Assembly: GCA_964057225.1 (NCBI GenBank)
Contig: OZ059895.1
Coordinates: forward strand, 10,540,001-10,604,000
From: Auanema rhodensis
Lineage: Eukaryota > Nematoda > Chromadorea > Rhabditida > Rhabditidae
Reading direction: 5' to 3'
Length of the DNA: 64,000 nt
Shown here piece after piece: positions 49,388 through 61,832 of this stretch; position 1 is the stretch's first letter, and each line of letters starts with the position of its first letter. The notes under the pieces were generated by a model. The model had not been told where the DNA came from and ran no database searches. It worked only from the letters and a program-made list of their open reading frames with translations. Made by a program: the position numbers and the translations under genes.

Positions 49388-50727
49388 TTTTGTAAGCATA
49401 TATCCATAGTAATCATGTTTTGCGGCGGGCTCTACTTGCTATTTCGTTTGATTTTCATGAAAAATTAAATATTCTAAAAATTTTATTTCTTGTCCTAGAA
49501 CTACGTGCTACATCTCATTAAACTGAGAATTAGTTGATTGAAGAAGCAAAACAAATTTTGTTAGCACAGAACCATATTAATCATATTTTACGGCGGGCTC
49601 AAGTTGCTATTTTGTTCGATTTTTATGAAAAATTAAAAATTTTAAAATGTTTATTTTTAGCCCTAGAAATACGTGCAACACCTTATTAAACTCAAAATCG
49701 ACTGTTTGATAATTTAAATTTGGTTTTGTAAGCATATATCCATAGTAATCATGTTTTGCGGCGGGCTCAACTTGCTATTTCGTTTGATTTTCATGAAAAA
49801 TTAAATATTCTAAAAATTTTATTTTTTGTCCTAGAACTACGTGCTACATCTCATTAAACTAAGAATTAGTTGATTGAAGAAGCAAAACAAATTTTGTTAG
49901 CACAGAACCATATTAATCTTATTTTACGGCGGGCTCAAGTTGCTATTTTGTTCGATTTTTATGAAAAATTAAAAATTTTTAAATGTTTATTTTTAGCCCT
50001 AGAAATACGTGCAACATCTTATTAAACTCAAAATCGACTGTTTGATATTTTAAATTTAGTTTCGTAAGCATATATCCATAGTAATCATGTTTTGCGGCGG
50101 GCTCTACTTGCTATTTCGTTTGATTTTCATGAAAAATTAAATATTCTAAAAATTTTATTTCTTGTCCTAGAACTACGTGCTACATCTCATTAAACTAAGA
50201 ATTAGTTAATTAAAGAGCTAAAACAAATTTTGTTAGCACAGAACCATATTAATCATATTTTCCGGCGCGCTCAAATTGCTATTTTGTTCGATTTTTATGA
50301 AAAATTAAAAATTTTAAAATGTTTATTTTTAGCCCTAGAAATACGTACATCATCTTATTCAACTCAAAATCGATTGTTTGATAATTTAAATTTGGTTTTG
50401 TAAGCATATATCCATAGTAATCATGTTTTGCGGCTGGTTCAACTTGCTATTTCGTTTGATTTTATGAAAAACCAAATTTTTAAAATGTTTATTTTTAGCC
50501 CTAGAAATACGTGCAACATCTTATTCATTTCAAAGTTGACTTTTTGATAATATAAATTTGGTTTTGTAAGCATATATCCATAGTAATCATGTTTTGCGGC
50601 GGGCTCAACTTGCTATTTCGTTTGATTTTATGAAAAACCAAATTTTTAAAATGTTTATTTTTAGCCCTAGAAATACGTGCAACATCTTATTCATTTCAAA
50701 GTTGACTTTTTGATAATATAAATTTGG
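49388..50727. repeat. Right-type dimers and D pair, second block
   Basis: Dimers at 49388, 49724 and 50060 (336 bp each), then the D pair at 50396-50727. It mirrors 46163-47503. The third dimer here ends in TTTTTAGCCCTAG and AATTTAAATTTGG, where the first copy has TTTTTTAGCAATAG and AATATAAATTAGG, so local conversion has altered one copy. Confidence 0.85.
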
Positions 50728-52102
50728 TTTTGTAAGCATATATCAATAGTAATCATGTTTTGCGGCGGGCTCAACTTGCTATTTCGTTTGATTTTTATGA
50801 AAAATTAAATATTCTAAAAATTTTATTTCTTGTCCTAGAACTACGTGCTACATCTCATTAAACTAAGAATTAGTTAATTAAAGAGCTAAAACAAATTTTG
50901 TTAGCACAGAACCATATTAATCATATTTTCCGGCGGGCTCAAGTTGCTATTTTGTTCGATTTTTATGAAAAATTAAAAATTTTAAAATGTTTATTTTTAG
51001 CCCTAGAAATACGTGCAACACCTTATTAAACTCAAAATCGACTGTTTGATAATTTAAATTTGGTTTTGTAAGCATATATCCATAGTAATCATGTTTTGCG
51101 GCGGGCTCAACTTGCTATTTCGTTTGATTTTTATGAAAAATTAAATATTCTAAAAATTTTATTTCTTGTCCTAGAAATACGTGCTACATCTCATTAAACT
51201 AAGAATTAGTTGATTGAAAAGGCAAAACAAATTTGTTAACACAGAACCATATTAATCATATTTTCCGGCGGGCTAAAGTTGCTATTTTGTTCGATTTTCA
51301 TGAAAAAATAAAAATTTTAAAATGTTTATTTTTAGCCTCAGAAATACGTGCAACATCTTATTATCTAAGAAAATTTGAAAATTAAATAATTGAAAAAGTA
51401 AAACCGATTTTGTTAGCCCAGAAACATATTAATCATATTTTATATTTTACGGCGGGCTCAAGTTGCTATTTTGTTCGATTTTCATGAAAAAATAAAAATT
51501 TTAAAATGTTTATTTTTAGCCCTAGAAATACGTGCAACATCTTATTCATTTCAAAGTTGACTTTTTGATAATATAAATTTGGTTTTATAAGCATATATCA
51601 ATAGTAATCATGTTTTGCGGCGGGTTCCACTTGCTATTTCGTTTGATTTTTATGAAAAATTAAATATTCTAAAAATTTTATTTCTTGTCCGAGAAGTACG
51701 TGCTACATCTCATTTAAGTAAGACTTAGTTGATTGAGAAGGCAAAACAAATTTTGTTAGCACAGAACCATATTAATCATATTTTCCGGCGGGCTAAAGTT
51801 GCTATTTTGTTCGATTTTCATGAAAAAATAAAAATTTTAAAATGTTTATTTTTAGCCTCAGAAATACGTGCAACATCTTATTATCTAAGAAAATTTGAAA
51901 ATTAAATAATTGAAAAAGTAAAACCGATTTTGTTAGCCCAGAAACATATTAATCATATTTTATATTTTACGGCGGGCTCAAGTTGCTATTTTGTTCGATT
52001 TTCATGAAAAAATAAAAATTTTAAAATGTTTATTTTTAGCCCTAGAAATACGTGCAACACCTTATTAAACTCAAAATCGACTGTTTGATAATTTAAATTT
52101 GG
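50728..52102. repeat. Mixed block with two B-containing trimers
   Basis: A dimer at 50728 is followed by A-B-C trimers at 51064 (519 bp) and 51583 (520 bp). Both trimers contain left-type B monomers with CTAAAG and CCTCAG, and C monomers with an insertion giving ATTTTATATTTTACGG. These are the last B monomers in the window. Confidence 0.8.
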
Positions 52103-54117
52103 TTTTGTAAGCATATATCCATAGTAATCATGTTTTGCGGCGGGCTCAACTTGCTATTTCGTTTGATTTTCATGAAAAATTAAATATTCTAAAAATTTTA
52201 TTTCTTGTCCTAGAACTACGTGCTACATCTCATTAAACTAAGAATTAGTTGATTGAAGAAGCAAAACAAATTTTGTTAGCACAGAACCATATTAATCATA
52301 TTTTCCGGCGCGCTCAAGTTGCTATTTTGTTCGATTTTTATGAAAAATAAAAATGTTTAAAATGTTTATTTTTAGCCCTAGAAATACGTGCATCATCATA
52401 TTCAACTTAAAATCGACTGTTTGATAATTTAAATTTGGTTTTGTAAGCATATATCCATAGTAATCATGTTTTGCGGCGGGCTCTACTTGCTATTTCGTTT
52501 GATTTTCATGAAAAATTAAATATTCTAAAAATATTATTTCTTGTCCTAGAACTACGTGCTACATCTCATTAAACTAAGAATTAGTTAATTAAAGAGCTAA
52601 AACAAATTTTGTTAGCACAGAACCATATTAATCATATTTTACGGCGGGCTCAAGTTGCTATTTTGTTCGATTTTTATGAAAAATTAAAAATTTTAAAATG
52701 TTTATTTTTAGCCCTAAAAATACGTGCAACACCTTATTAAACTCAAAATCGACTGTTTGATAATTTAAATTTGGTTTTGTAAGCATATATCCATAGTAAT
52801 CATGTTTTGCGGCGGGCTCAACTTGCTATTTCGTTTGATTTTCATGAAAAATTAAATATTCTAAAAATTTTATTTCTTGTCCTAGAACTACGTGCTACAT
52901 CTCATTAAACTGAGAATTAGTTGATTGAAGAAGCAAAACAAATTTTGTTAGCACAGAACCATATTAATCATATTTTACGGCGGGCTCAAGTTGCTATTTT
53001 GTTCGATTTTTATGAAAAATTAAAAATTTTAAAATGTTTATTTTTAGCCCTAGAAATACGTGCAACACCTTATTAAACTCAAAATCGACTGTTTGATAAT
53101 TTAAATTTGGTTTTGTAAGCATATATCCATAGTAATCATGTTTTGCGGCGGGCTCAACTTGCTATTTCGTTTGATTTTCATGAAAAATTAAATATTCTAA
53201 AAATTTTATTTCTTGTCCTAGAACTACGTGCTACATCTCATTAAACTAAGAATTAGTTGATTGAAGAAGCAAAACAAATTTTGTTAGCACAGAACCATAT
53301 TAATCATATTTTACGGCGGGCTCAAGTTGCTATTTTGTTCGATTTTTATGAAAAATTAAAAATTTTTAAATGTTTATTTTTAGCCCTAGAAATACGTGCA
53401 ACATCTTATTAAACTCAAAATCGACTGTTTGATATTTTAAATTTGGTTTCGTAAGCATATATCCATAGTAATCATGTTTTGCGGCGGGCTCTACTTGCTA
53501 TTTCGTTTGATTTTCATGAAAAATTAAATATTCTAAAAATTTTATTTCTTGTCCTAGAACTACGTGCTACATCTCATTAAACTAAGAATTAGTTAATTAA
53601 AGAGCTAAAACAAATTTTGTTAGCACAGAACCATATTAATCATATTTTCCGGCGCGCTCAAATTGCTATTTTGTTCGATTTTTATGAAAAATTAAAAATT
53701 TTAAAATGTTTATTTTTTAGCAATAGAAATACGTACATCATCTTATTCAACTCAAAATCGATTGTTTGATAATATAAATTAGGTTTTGTAAGCATATATC
53801 CATAGTAATCATGTTTTGCGGCGGGCTCAACTTGCTATTTCGTTTGATTTTCATGAAAAATTAAATATTCTAAAAATTTTATTTCTTGTCCTAGAACTAC
53901 GTGCTACATCTCATTAAACTAAGAATTAGTTGATTGAAGAAGCAAAACAAATTTTGTTAGCACAGAACCATATTAATCATATTTTACGGCGCGCTCAACT
54001 TGCTATTTCGTTTGATTTTATGAAAAACCAAATTTTTAAAATGTTTATTTTTAGCCCTAGAAATACGTGCAACATCTTATTCATTTCAAAGTTGACTTTT
54101 TGATAATATAAATTTGG

Positions 54118-55640
54118 TTTTGTAAGCATATATCAATAGTAATCATGTTTTGCGGCGGGTTCCACTTGCTATTTCGTTTGATTTTTATGAAAAATTAAAT
54201 ATTCTAAAAATTTTATTTCTTGTCCGAGAAGTACGTGCTACATCTCATTTAAGGAAGACTTAGTTGATTGAGAAGGCAAAACAAATTTTGTTAGCACAGA
54301 ACCATATTAATCATATTTTCCGGCGGGCTCAAGTTGCTATTTTGTTCGATTTTTATGAAAAATTAAAAATTTTTAAATGTTTATTTTTAGCCCTAGAAAT
54401 ACGTGCAACACCTTATTAAACTCAAAATCGACTGTTTGATAATTTAAATTTGGTTTTGTAAGCATATATCCATAGTAATCATGTTTTGCGGCGGGCTCTA
54501 CTTGCTATTTCGTTTGATTTTCATGAAAAATTAAATATTCTAAAAATTTTATTTCTTGTCCTAGAACTACGTGCTACATCTCATTAAACTAAGAATTAGT
54601 TGATTGAAGAAGCAAAACAAATTTTGTTAGCACAGAACCATATTAATCATATTTTACGGCGCGCTCAAGTTGCTATTTTGTTCGATTTTTATGAAAAATA
54701 AAAAAGTTTAAAATGTTTATTTTTAGCCCTAGAAATACGTGCATCATCATATTCAACTTAAAATCGACTGTTTGATAATTTAAATTTGGTTTTGTAAGCA
54801 TATATCCATAGTAATCATGTTTTGCGGCGGGCTCTACTTGCTATTTCGTTTGATTTTTATGAAAAATTAAATATTCTAAAAATATTATTTTTTGTCCTAG
54901 AACTACGTGCTACATCTCATTAAACTAAGAATTAGTTAATTAAAGAGCTAAAACAAATTTTGTTAGCACAGAACCATATTAATCATATTTTACGGCGGGC
55001 TCAAGTTGCTATTTTGTTCGATTTTTATGAAAAATTAAAAATTTTTAAATGTTTATTTTTAGCCCTAGAAATACGTGCAACATCTTATTAAACTCAAAAT
55101 CGACTGTTTGATATTTTAAATTTGGTTTCGTAAGCATATATCCATAGTAATCATGTTTTGCGGCGGGCTCTACTTGCTATTTCGTTTGATTTTCATGAAA
55201 AATTAAATATTCTAAAAATTTTATTTCTTGTCCTAGAACTACGTGCTACATCTCATTAAACTAAGAATTAGTTAATTAAAGAGCTAAAACAAATTTTGTT
55301 AGCACAGAACCATATTAATCATATTTTCCGGCGCGCTCAAATTGCTATTTTGTTCGATTTTTATGAAAAATTAAAAATTTTAAAATGTTTATTTTTTAGC
55401 AATAGAAATACGTACATCATCTTATTCAACTCAAAATCGATTGTTTGATAATATAAATTAGGTTTTGTAAGCATATATCCATAGTAATCATGTTTTGCGG
55501 CTGGTTCAACTTGCTATTTCGTTTGATTTTATGAAAAACCAAATTTTTAAAATGTTTATTTTTAGCCCTAGAAATACGTGCAACATCTTATTCATTTCAA
55601 AGTTGACTTTTTGATAATATAAATTTGGTTTTGTAAACAT
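54118..55640. repeat. Segment repeated 8386 bp downstream
   Basis: Units starting at 54118, 54454, 54790, 55126 and 55463 match those at 62504, 62840, 63176, 63512 and 63849 with a constant offset of 8386. Shared variants are ATTTAAGGAAGACTTAG, TAAAAATATTATTTTTTG and GTTTCGTAAGC. The second copy runs off the window. Differences include TTTCAAGAAAAATT near 62907 and GATTGAAAAAGC in place of GATTGAAGAAGC. Confidence 0.75.
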
Positions 55641-56802
55641 ATATCCATAGTAATCATGTTTTGCGGCGGGCTCAACTTGCTATTTCGTTTGATTTTATGA
55701 AAAACCAAATTTTTAAAATGTTTATTTTTAGCCCTAGAAATACGTGCAACATCTTATTCATTTCAAAGTTGACTTTTTGATAATATAATTTTGGTTTTGT
55801 GAGCATATATCAATAGTAATCATGTTTTGCGGCGGGCTCAACTTGCTATTTCGTTTAATTTTTATGAAAAATTAAATATTCTAAAAATTTTATTTCTTGT
55901 CGGAGAAGTACGTGCTACATCTCATTTAAGTAAGACTTAGTTGATTGAGAAGGCAAAACAAATTTTGTTAGCACAGAACCATATTAATCATATTTTCCGG
56001 CGGGCTCAAGTTGCTATTTTGTTCGATTTTTATGAAAAATTAAAAATTTTTAAATGTTTATTTTTAGCCCTAGAAATACGTGCAACATCTTATTAAACTC
56101 AAAATCGACTGTTTGATAATTTAAATTTGGTTTTGTAAGCATATATCCATAGTAATCATGTTTTGCGGCGGGCTCAACTTGCTATTTCGTTTGATTTTCA
56201 TGAAAAATTAAATATTCTAAAAATTTTATTTCTTGTCCTAGAACTACGTGCTACATCTCATTAAACTAAGAATTAGTTAATTAAAGAGCTAAAACAAATT
56301 TTGTTAGCACAGAACCATATTAATCATATTTTACGGCGGGCTCAAGTTGCTATTTTGTTCGATTTTTATGAAAAATTAAAAATTTTAAAATGTTTATTTT
56401 TAGCCCTAGAAATACGTGCAACACCTTATTAAACTCAAAATCGACTGTTTGATAATTTAAATTTGGTTTTGTAAGCATATATCCATAGTAATCATGTTTT
56501 GCGGCGGGCTCAACTTGCTATTTCGTTTGATTTTCATGAAAAATTAAATATTCTAAAAATTTTATTTCTTGTCCTAGAACTACGTGCTACATCTCATTAA
56601 ACTAAGAATTAGTTGATTGAAGAAGCAAAACAAATTTTGTTAGCACAGAACCATATTAATCATATTTTACGGCGCGCTCAAGTTGCTATTTTGTTCGATT
56701 TTTATGAAAAATAAAAAAGTTTAAAATGTTTATTTTTAGCCCTAGAAATACGTGCATCATCATATTCAACTTAAAATCGACTGTTTGATAATATAAATTA
56801 GG

Positions 56803-59800
56803 TTTTGTAAGTATATATCAATAGTAATCATGTTTTGCGGCGGGTTCCACTTGCTATTTCGTTTGATTTTTATGAAAAATTAAATATTCTAAAAATTTTA
56901 TTTCTTGTCCGAGAAGTACGTGCTACATCTCATTTAAGAAAGACTTAGTTGATTGAGAAGGCAAAACAAATTTTGTTAGCACAGAACCATATTAATCATA
57001 TTTTCCGGCGCGCTCAAATTGCTATTTTGTTCGATTTTTATGAAAAATTAAAAATTTTAAAATGTTTATTTTTTAGCAATAGAAATACGTGCATCATCTT
57101 ATTCAACTCAAAATCGATTGTTTGATAATATAAATTAGGTTTTGTAAGCATATATCCATAGTAATCATGTTTTGCGGCTGGTTCAACTTGCTATTTCGTT
57201 TGATTTTATGAAAAACCAAATTTTCAAAATGTTTATTTTTAGCCCTAGAAATACGTGCAACATCTTATTCATTTCAAAGTTGACTTTTTGATAATATAAA
57301 TTTGGTTTTGTAAGCATATATCCATAGTAATCATGTTTTGCGGCGGGCTCAACTTGCTATTTCGTTTGATTTTATGAAAAACCAAATTTTCAAAATGTTT
57401 ATTTTTAGCCCTAGAAATACGTGCAACATCTTTTTCATTTCAAAGTTGACTTTTTGATAATATAAATTTGGTTTTGTAAGCATATATCCATAGTAATCAT
57501 GTTTTGCGGCGGGCTCAACTTGCTATTTCGTTTGATTTTCATGAAAAATTAAATATTCTAAAAATTTTATTTCTTGTCCTAGAACTACGTGCTACATCTC
57601 ATTAAACTAAGAATTAGTTGATTGAAGAAGCAAAACAAATTTTGTTAGCACAGAACCATATTAATCATATTTTACGGCGCGCTCAAGTTGCTATTTTGTT
57701 CGATTTTTATGAAAAATAAAAAAGTTTAAAATGTTTATTTTTAGCCCTAGAAATACGTGCATCATCATATTCAACTTAAAATCGACTGTTTGATAATATA
57801 AATTAGGTTTTGTAAGTATATATCAATAGTTATCATGTTTTGCGGCGGGTTCCACTTGCTATTTCGTTTGATTTTTATGAAAAATTAAATATTCTAAAAA
57901 TTTTATTTCTTGTCCGAGAAGTACGTGCTCTATCTCATTTAAGTAAGACTTAGTTGATTGAGAAGGCAAAACAAATTTTGTTAGCACAGAACCATATTAA
58001 TCATATTTTCCGGCGCGCTCAAATTGCTATTTTGTTCGATTTTTATGAAAAATTAAAAATTTTAAAATGTTTATTTTTTAGCAATAGAAATACGTGCATC
58101 ATCTTATTCAACTCAAAATCGACTGTTTGATAATATAAATTAGGTTTTGTAAGCATATATCCATAGTAATCATGTTTTGCGGCTGGTTCAACTTGCTATT
58201 TCGTTTGATTTTATGAAAAACCAAATTTTTAAAATGTTTATTTTTAGCCCTAGAAATACGTGCTACATCTCATTAAACTAAGAATTAGTTAATTAAAGAG
58301 CTAAAACAAATTTTTTTAGCACAGAACCATATTAATCATATTTTCCGGCGGGCTCAAGTTGCTATTTTGTTCGATTTTTATGAAAAATTAAAAATTTTTA
58401 AATGTTTATTTTTAGCCCTAGAAATACGTGCAACATCTTATTAAACTCAAAATCGACTGTTTGATAATTTAAATTTGGTTTTGTAAGCATATATCCATAG
58501 CAATCATGTTTTGCGGCGGGTTCAACTTGCTATTTCGTTTGATTTTCATGAAAAATTAAATATTCTAAAAATATTATTTCTTGTCCTAGAACTACGTGCT
58601 ACATCTCATTAAACTAAGAATTAGTTAATTAAAGAGCTAAAACAAATTTTTTCAGCACAGAACCATATTAATCATATTTTACGGCGGGCTCAAGTTGCTA
58701 TTTTGTTCGATTTTTATGAAAAATTAAAAATTTTTAAATGTTTATTTTTAGCCCTAGAAATACGTGCAACATCTTATTAAACTCAAAATCGACTGTTTGA
58801 TAATTTAAATTTGGTTTTGTAAGCATATATCCATAGCAATCATGTTTTGCGGCGGGTTCAACTTGCTATTTCGTTTGATTTTCATGAAAAATTAAATATT
58901 CTAAAAATATTATTTCTTGTCCTAGAACTACGTGCTACATCTCATTAAACTAAGAATTAGTTAATTAAAGAGCTAAAACAAATTTTGTTAGCACAGAACC
59001 ATATTAATCATATTTTACGGCGGGCTCAAGTTGCTATTTTGTTCGATTTTTATGAAAAATTAAAAATTTTAAAATGTTTATTTTTAGCCCTAGAAATACG
59101 TGCAACACCTTATTAAACTCAAAATCGACTGTTTGATAATTTAAATTTGGTTTTGTAAGCATATATCCATAGTAATCATGTTTTGCGGCGGGCTCAACTT
59201 GCTATTTCGTTTGATTTTCATGAAAAATTAAATATTCTAAAAATTTTATTTCTTGTCCTAGAACTACGTGCTACATCTCATTAAACTAAGAATTAGTTGA
59301 TTGAAAAAGCAAAACAAATTTTGTTAGCACAGAACCATATTAATCATATTTTACGGCGCGCTCAAGTTGCTATTTTGTTCGATTTTTATGAAAAATAAAA
59401 AAGTTTAAAATGTTTATTTTTAGCCCTAGAAATACGTGCATCATCATATTCAACTTAAAATCGACTGTTTGATAATATAAATTAGGTTTTGTAAGTATAT
59501 ATCAATAGTAATCATGTTTTGCGGCGGGTTCCACTTGCTATTTCGTTTGATTTTTATGAAAAATTAAATATTCTAAAAATTTTATTTCTTGTCCGAGAAG
59601 TACGTGCTACATTTCATTAAACTAAGAATTAGTTAATTAAAGAGCTAAAACAAATTTTGTTAGCACAGAACCATATTAATCATATTTTCCGGCGCGCTCA
59701 AATTGCTATTTTGTTCGATTTTTATGAAAAATTAAAAATTTTAAAATGTTTATTTTTTAGCAATAGAAATACGTACATCATCTTATTCAACTCAAAATCG

Positions 59801-61832
59801 ATTGTTTGATAATATAAATTAGGTTTTGTAAGCATATATCCATAGTAATCATGTTTTGCGGCTGGTTCAACTTGCTATTTCGTTTGATTTTATGAAAAAC
59901 CAAATTTTTAAAATGTTTATTTTTAGCCCTAGAAATACGTGCAACATCTTATTCATTTCAAAGTTGACTTTTTGATAATATAAATTTGGTTTTGTAAGCA
60001 TATATCCATAGTAATCATGTTTTGCGGCGGGCTCAACTTGCTATTTCGTTTGATTTTATGAAAAACCAAATTTTTAAAATGTTTATTTTTAGCCCTAGAA
60101 ATACGTGCAACATCTTATTCATTTCAAAGTTGACTTTTTGATAATATAAATTTGGTTTTGTAAGCATATATCCATAGTAATCATGTTTTGCGGCGGGCTC
60201 AACTTGCTATTTCGTTTGATTTTCATGAAAAATTAAATATTCTAAAAATTTTATTTCTTGTCCTAGAACTACGTGCTACATCTCATTAAACTAAGAATTA
60301 GTTGATTGAAGAAGCAAAACAAATTTTGTTAGCACAGAACCATATTAATCATATTTTACGGCGCGCTCAAGTTGCTATTTTGTTCGATTTTTATGAAAAA
60401 TAAAAAAGTTTAAAATGTTTATTTTTAGCCCTAGAAATACGTGCAACACCTTATTAAACTCAAAATCGACTGTTTGATAATTTAAATTTGGTTTTGTAAG
60501 CATATATCCATAGTAATCATGTTTTGCGGCGGGCTCAACTTGCTATTTCGTTTGATTTTCATGAAAAATTAAATATTCTAAAATTTTTATTTCTTGTCCT
60601 AGAACTACGTGCTACATCTCATTAAACTAAGAATTAGTTGATTGAAAAAGCAAAACAAATTTTGTTAGCACAGAACCATATTAATCATATTTTACGGCGC
60701 GCTCAAGTTGCTATTTTGTTCGATTTTTATGAAAAATAAAAAAGTTTAAAATGTTTATTTTTAGCCCTAGAAATACGTGCATCATCATATTCAACTTAAA
60801 ATCGACTGTTTGATAATATAAATTAGGTTTTGTAAGTATATATCAATAGTAATCATGTTTTGCGGCGGGTTCCACTTGCTATTTCGTTTGATTTTTATGA
60901 AAAATTAAATATTCTAAAAATTTTATTTCTTGTCCGAGAAGTACGTGCTACATTTCATTAAACTAAGAATTAGTTAATTAAAGAGCTAAAACAAATTTTG
61001 TTAGCACAGAACCATATTAATCATATTTTCCGGCGCGCTCAAATTGCTATTTTGTTCGATTTTTATGAAAAATTAAAAATTTTAAAATGTTTATTTTTTA
61101 GCAATAGAAATACGTACATCATCTTATTCAACTCAAAATCGATTGTTTGATAATATAAATTAGGTTTTGTAAGCATATATCCATAGTAATCATGTTTTGC
61201 GGCTGGTTCAACTTGCTATTTCGTTTGATTTTATGAAAAACCAAATTTTTAAAATGTTTATTTTTAGCCCTAGAAATACGTGCAACATCTTATTCATTTC
61301 AAAGTTGACTTTTTGATAATATAAATTTGGTTTTGTAAGCATATATCCATAGTAATCATGTTTTGCGGCGGGCTCAACTTGCTATTTCGTTTGATTTTAT
61401 GAAAAACCAAATTTTTAAAATGTTTATTTTTAGCCCTAGAAATACGTGCAACATCTTATTCATTTCAAAGTTGACTTTTTGATAATATAAATTTGGTTTT
61501 GTAAGCATATATCCATAGTAATCATGTTTTGCGGCGGGCTCAACTTGCTATTTCGTTTGATTTTCATGAAAAATTAAATATTCTAAAAATTTTATTTCTT
61601 GTCCTAGAACTACGTGCTACATCTCATTAAACTAAGAATTAGTTGATTGAAGAAGCAAAACAAATTTTGTTAGCACAGAACCATATTAATCATATTTTAC
61701 GGCGCGCTCAAGTTGCTATTTTGTTCGATTTTTATGAAAAATAAAAAAGTTTAAAATGTTTATTTTTAGCCCTAGAAATACGTGCATCATCATATTCAAC
61801 TTAAAATCGACTGTTTGATAATATAAATTAGG
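56803..61832. repeat. 1005-bp higher-order unit in three places
   Basis: A 337 + 166 + 166 + 336 unit starting GTAAGTATATATCAATAG occurs at 56803-57807, 59487-60491 and 60828-61832. The last two are 1341 bp apart and share TACATTTCATTAAAC. The first has ATTTAAGAAAGACTTAG and TTTTCAAAATG instead, so it is an older or converted relative. The unit combines two dimers with the D pair. Confidence 0.75.

Larger units (their letters stand above)
44160..50727. repeat. Large tandem duplication next to the element (3.2-3.4 kb)
   Basis: The segment 44160-47503 recurs at about 47504-50727. The offset is 3403 in the first part (A starts 44614 and 48017) and about 3225 further on (45127/48353, 46163/49388). 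The 177-bp change equals one B monomer: copy two fuses a B head directly to a C tail near 48190-48350. Both copies contain left-type units, then right-type dimers, then a pair of 166-bp D monomers. The retrotransposon is not included in the second copy. Confidence 0.85.
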
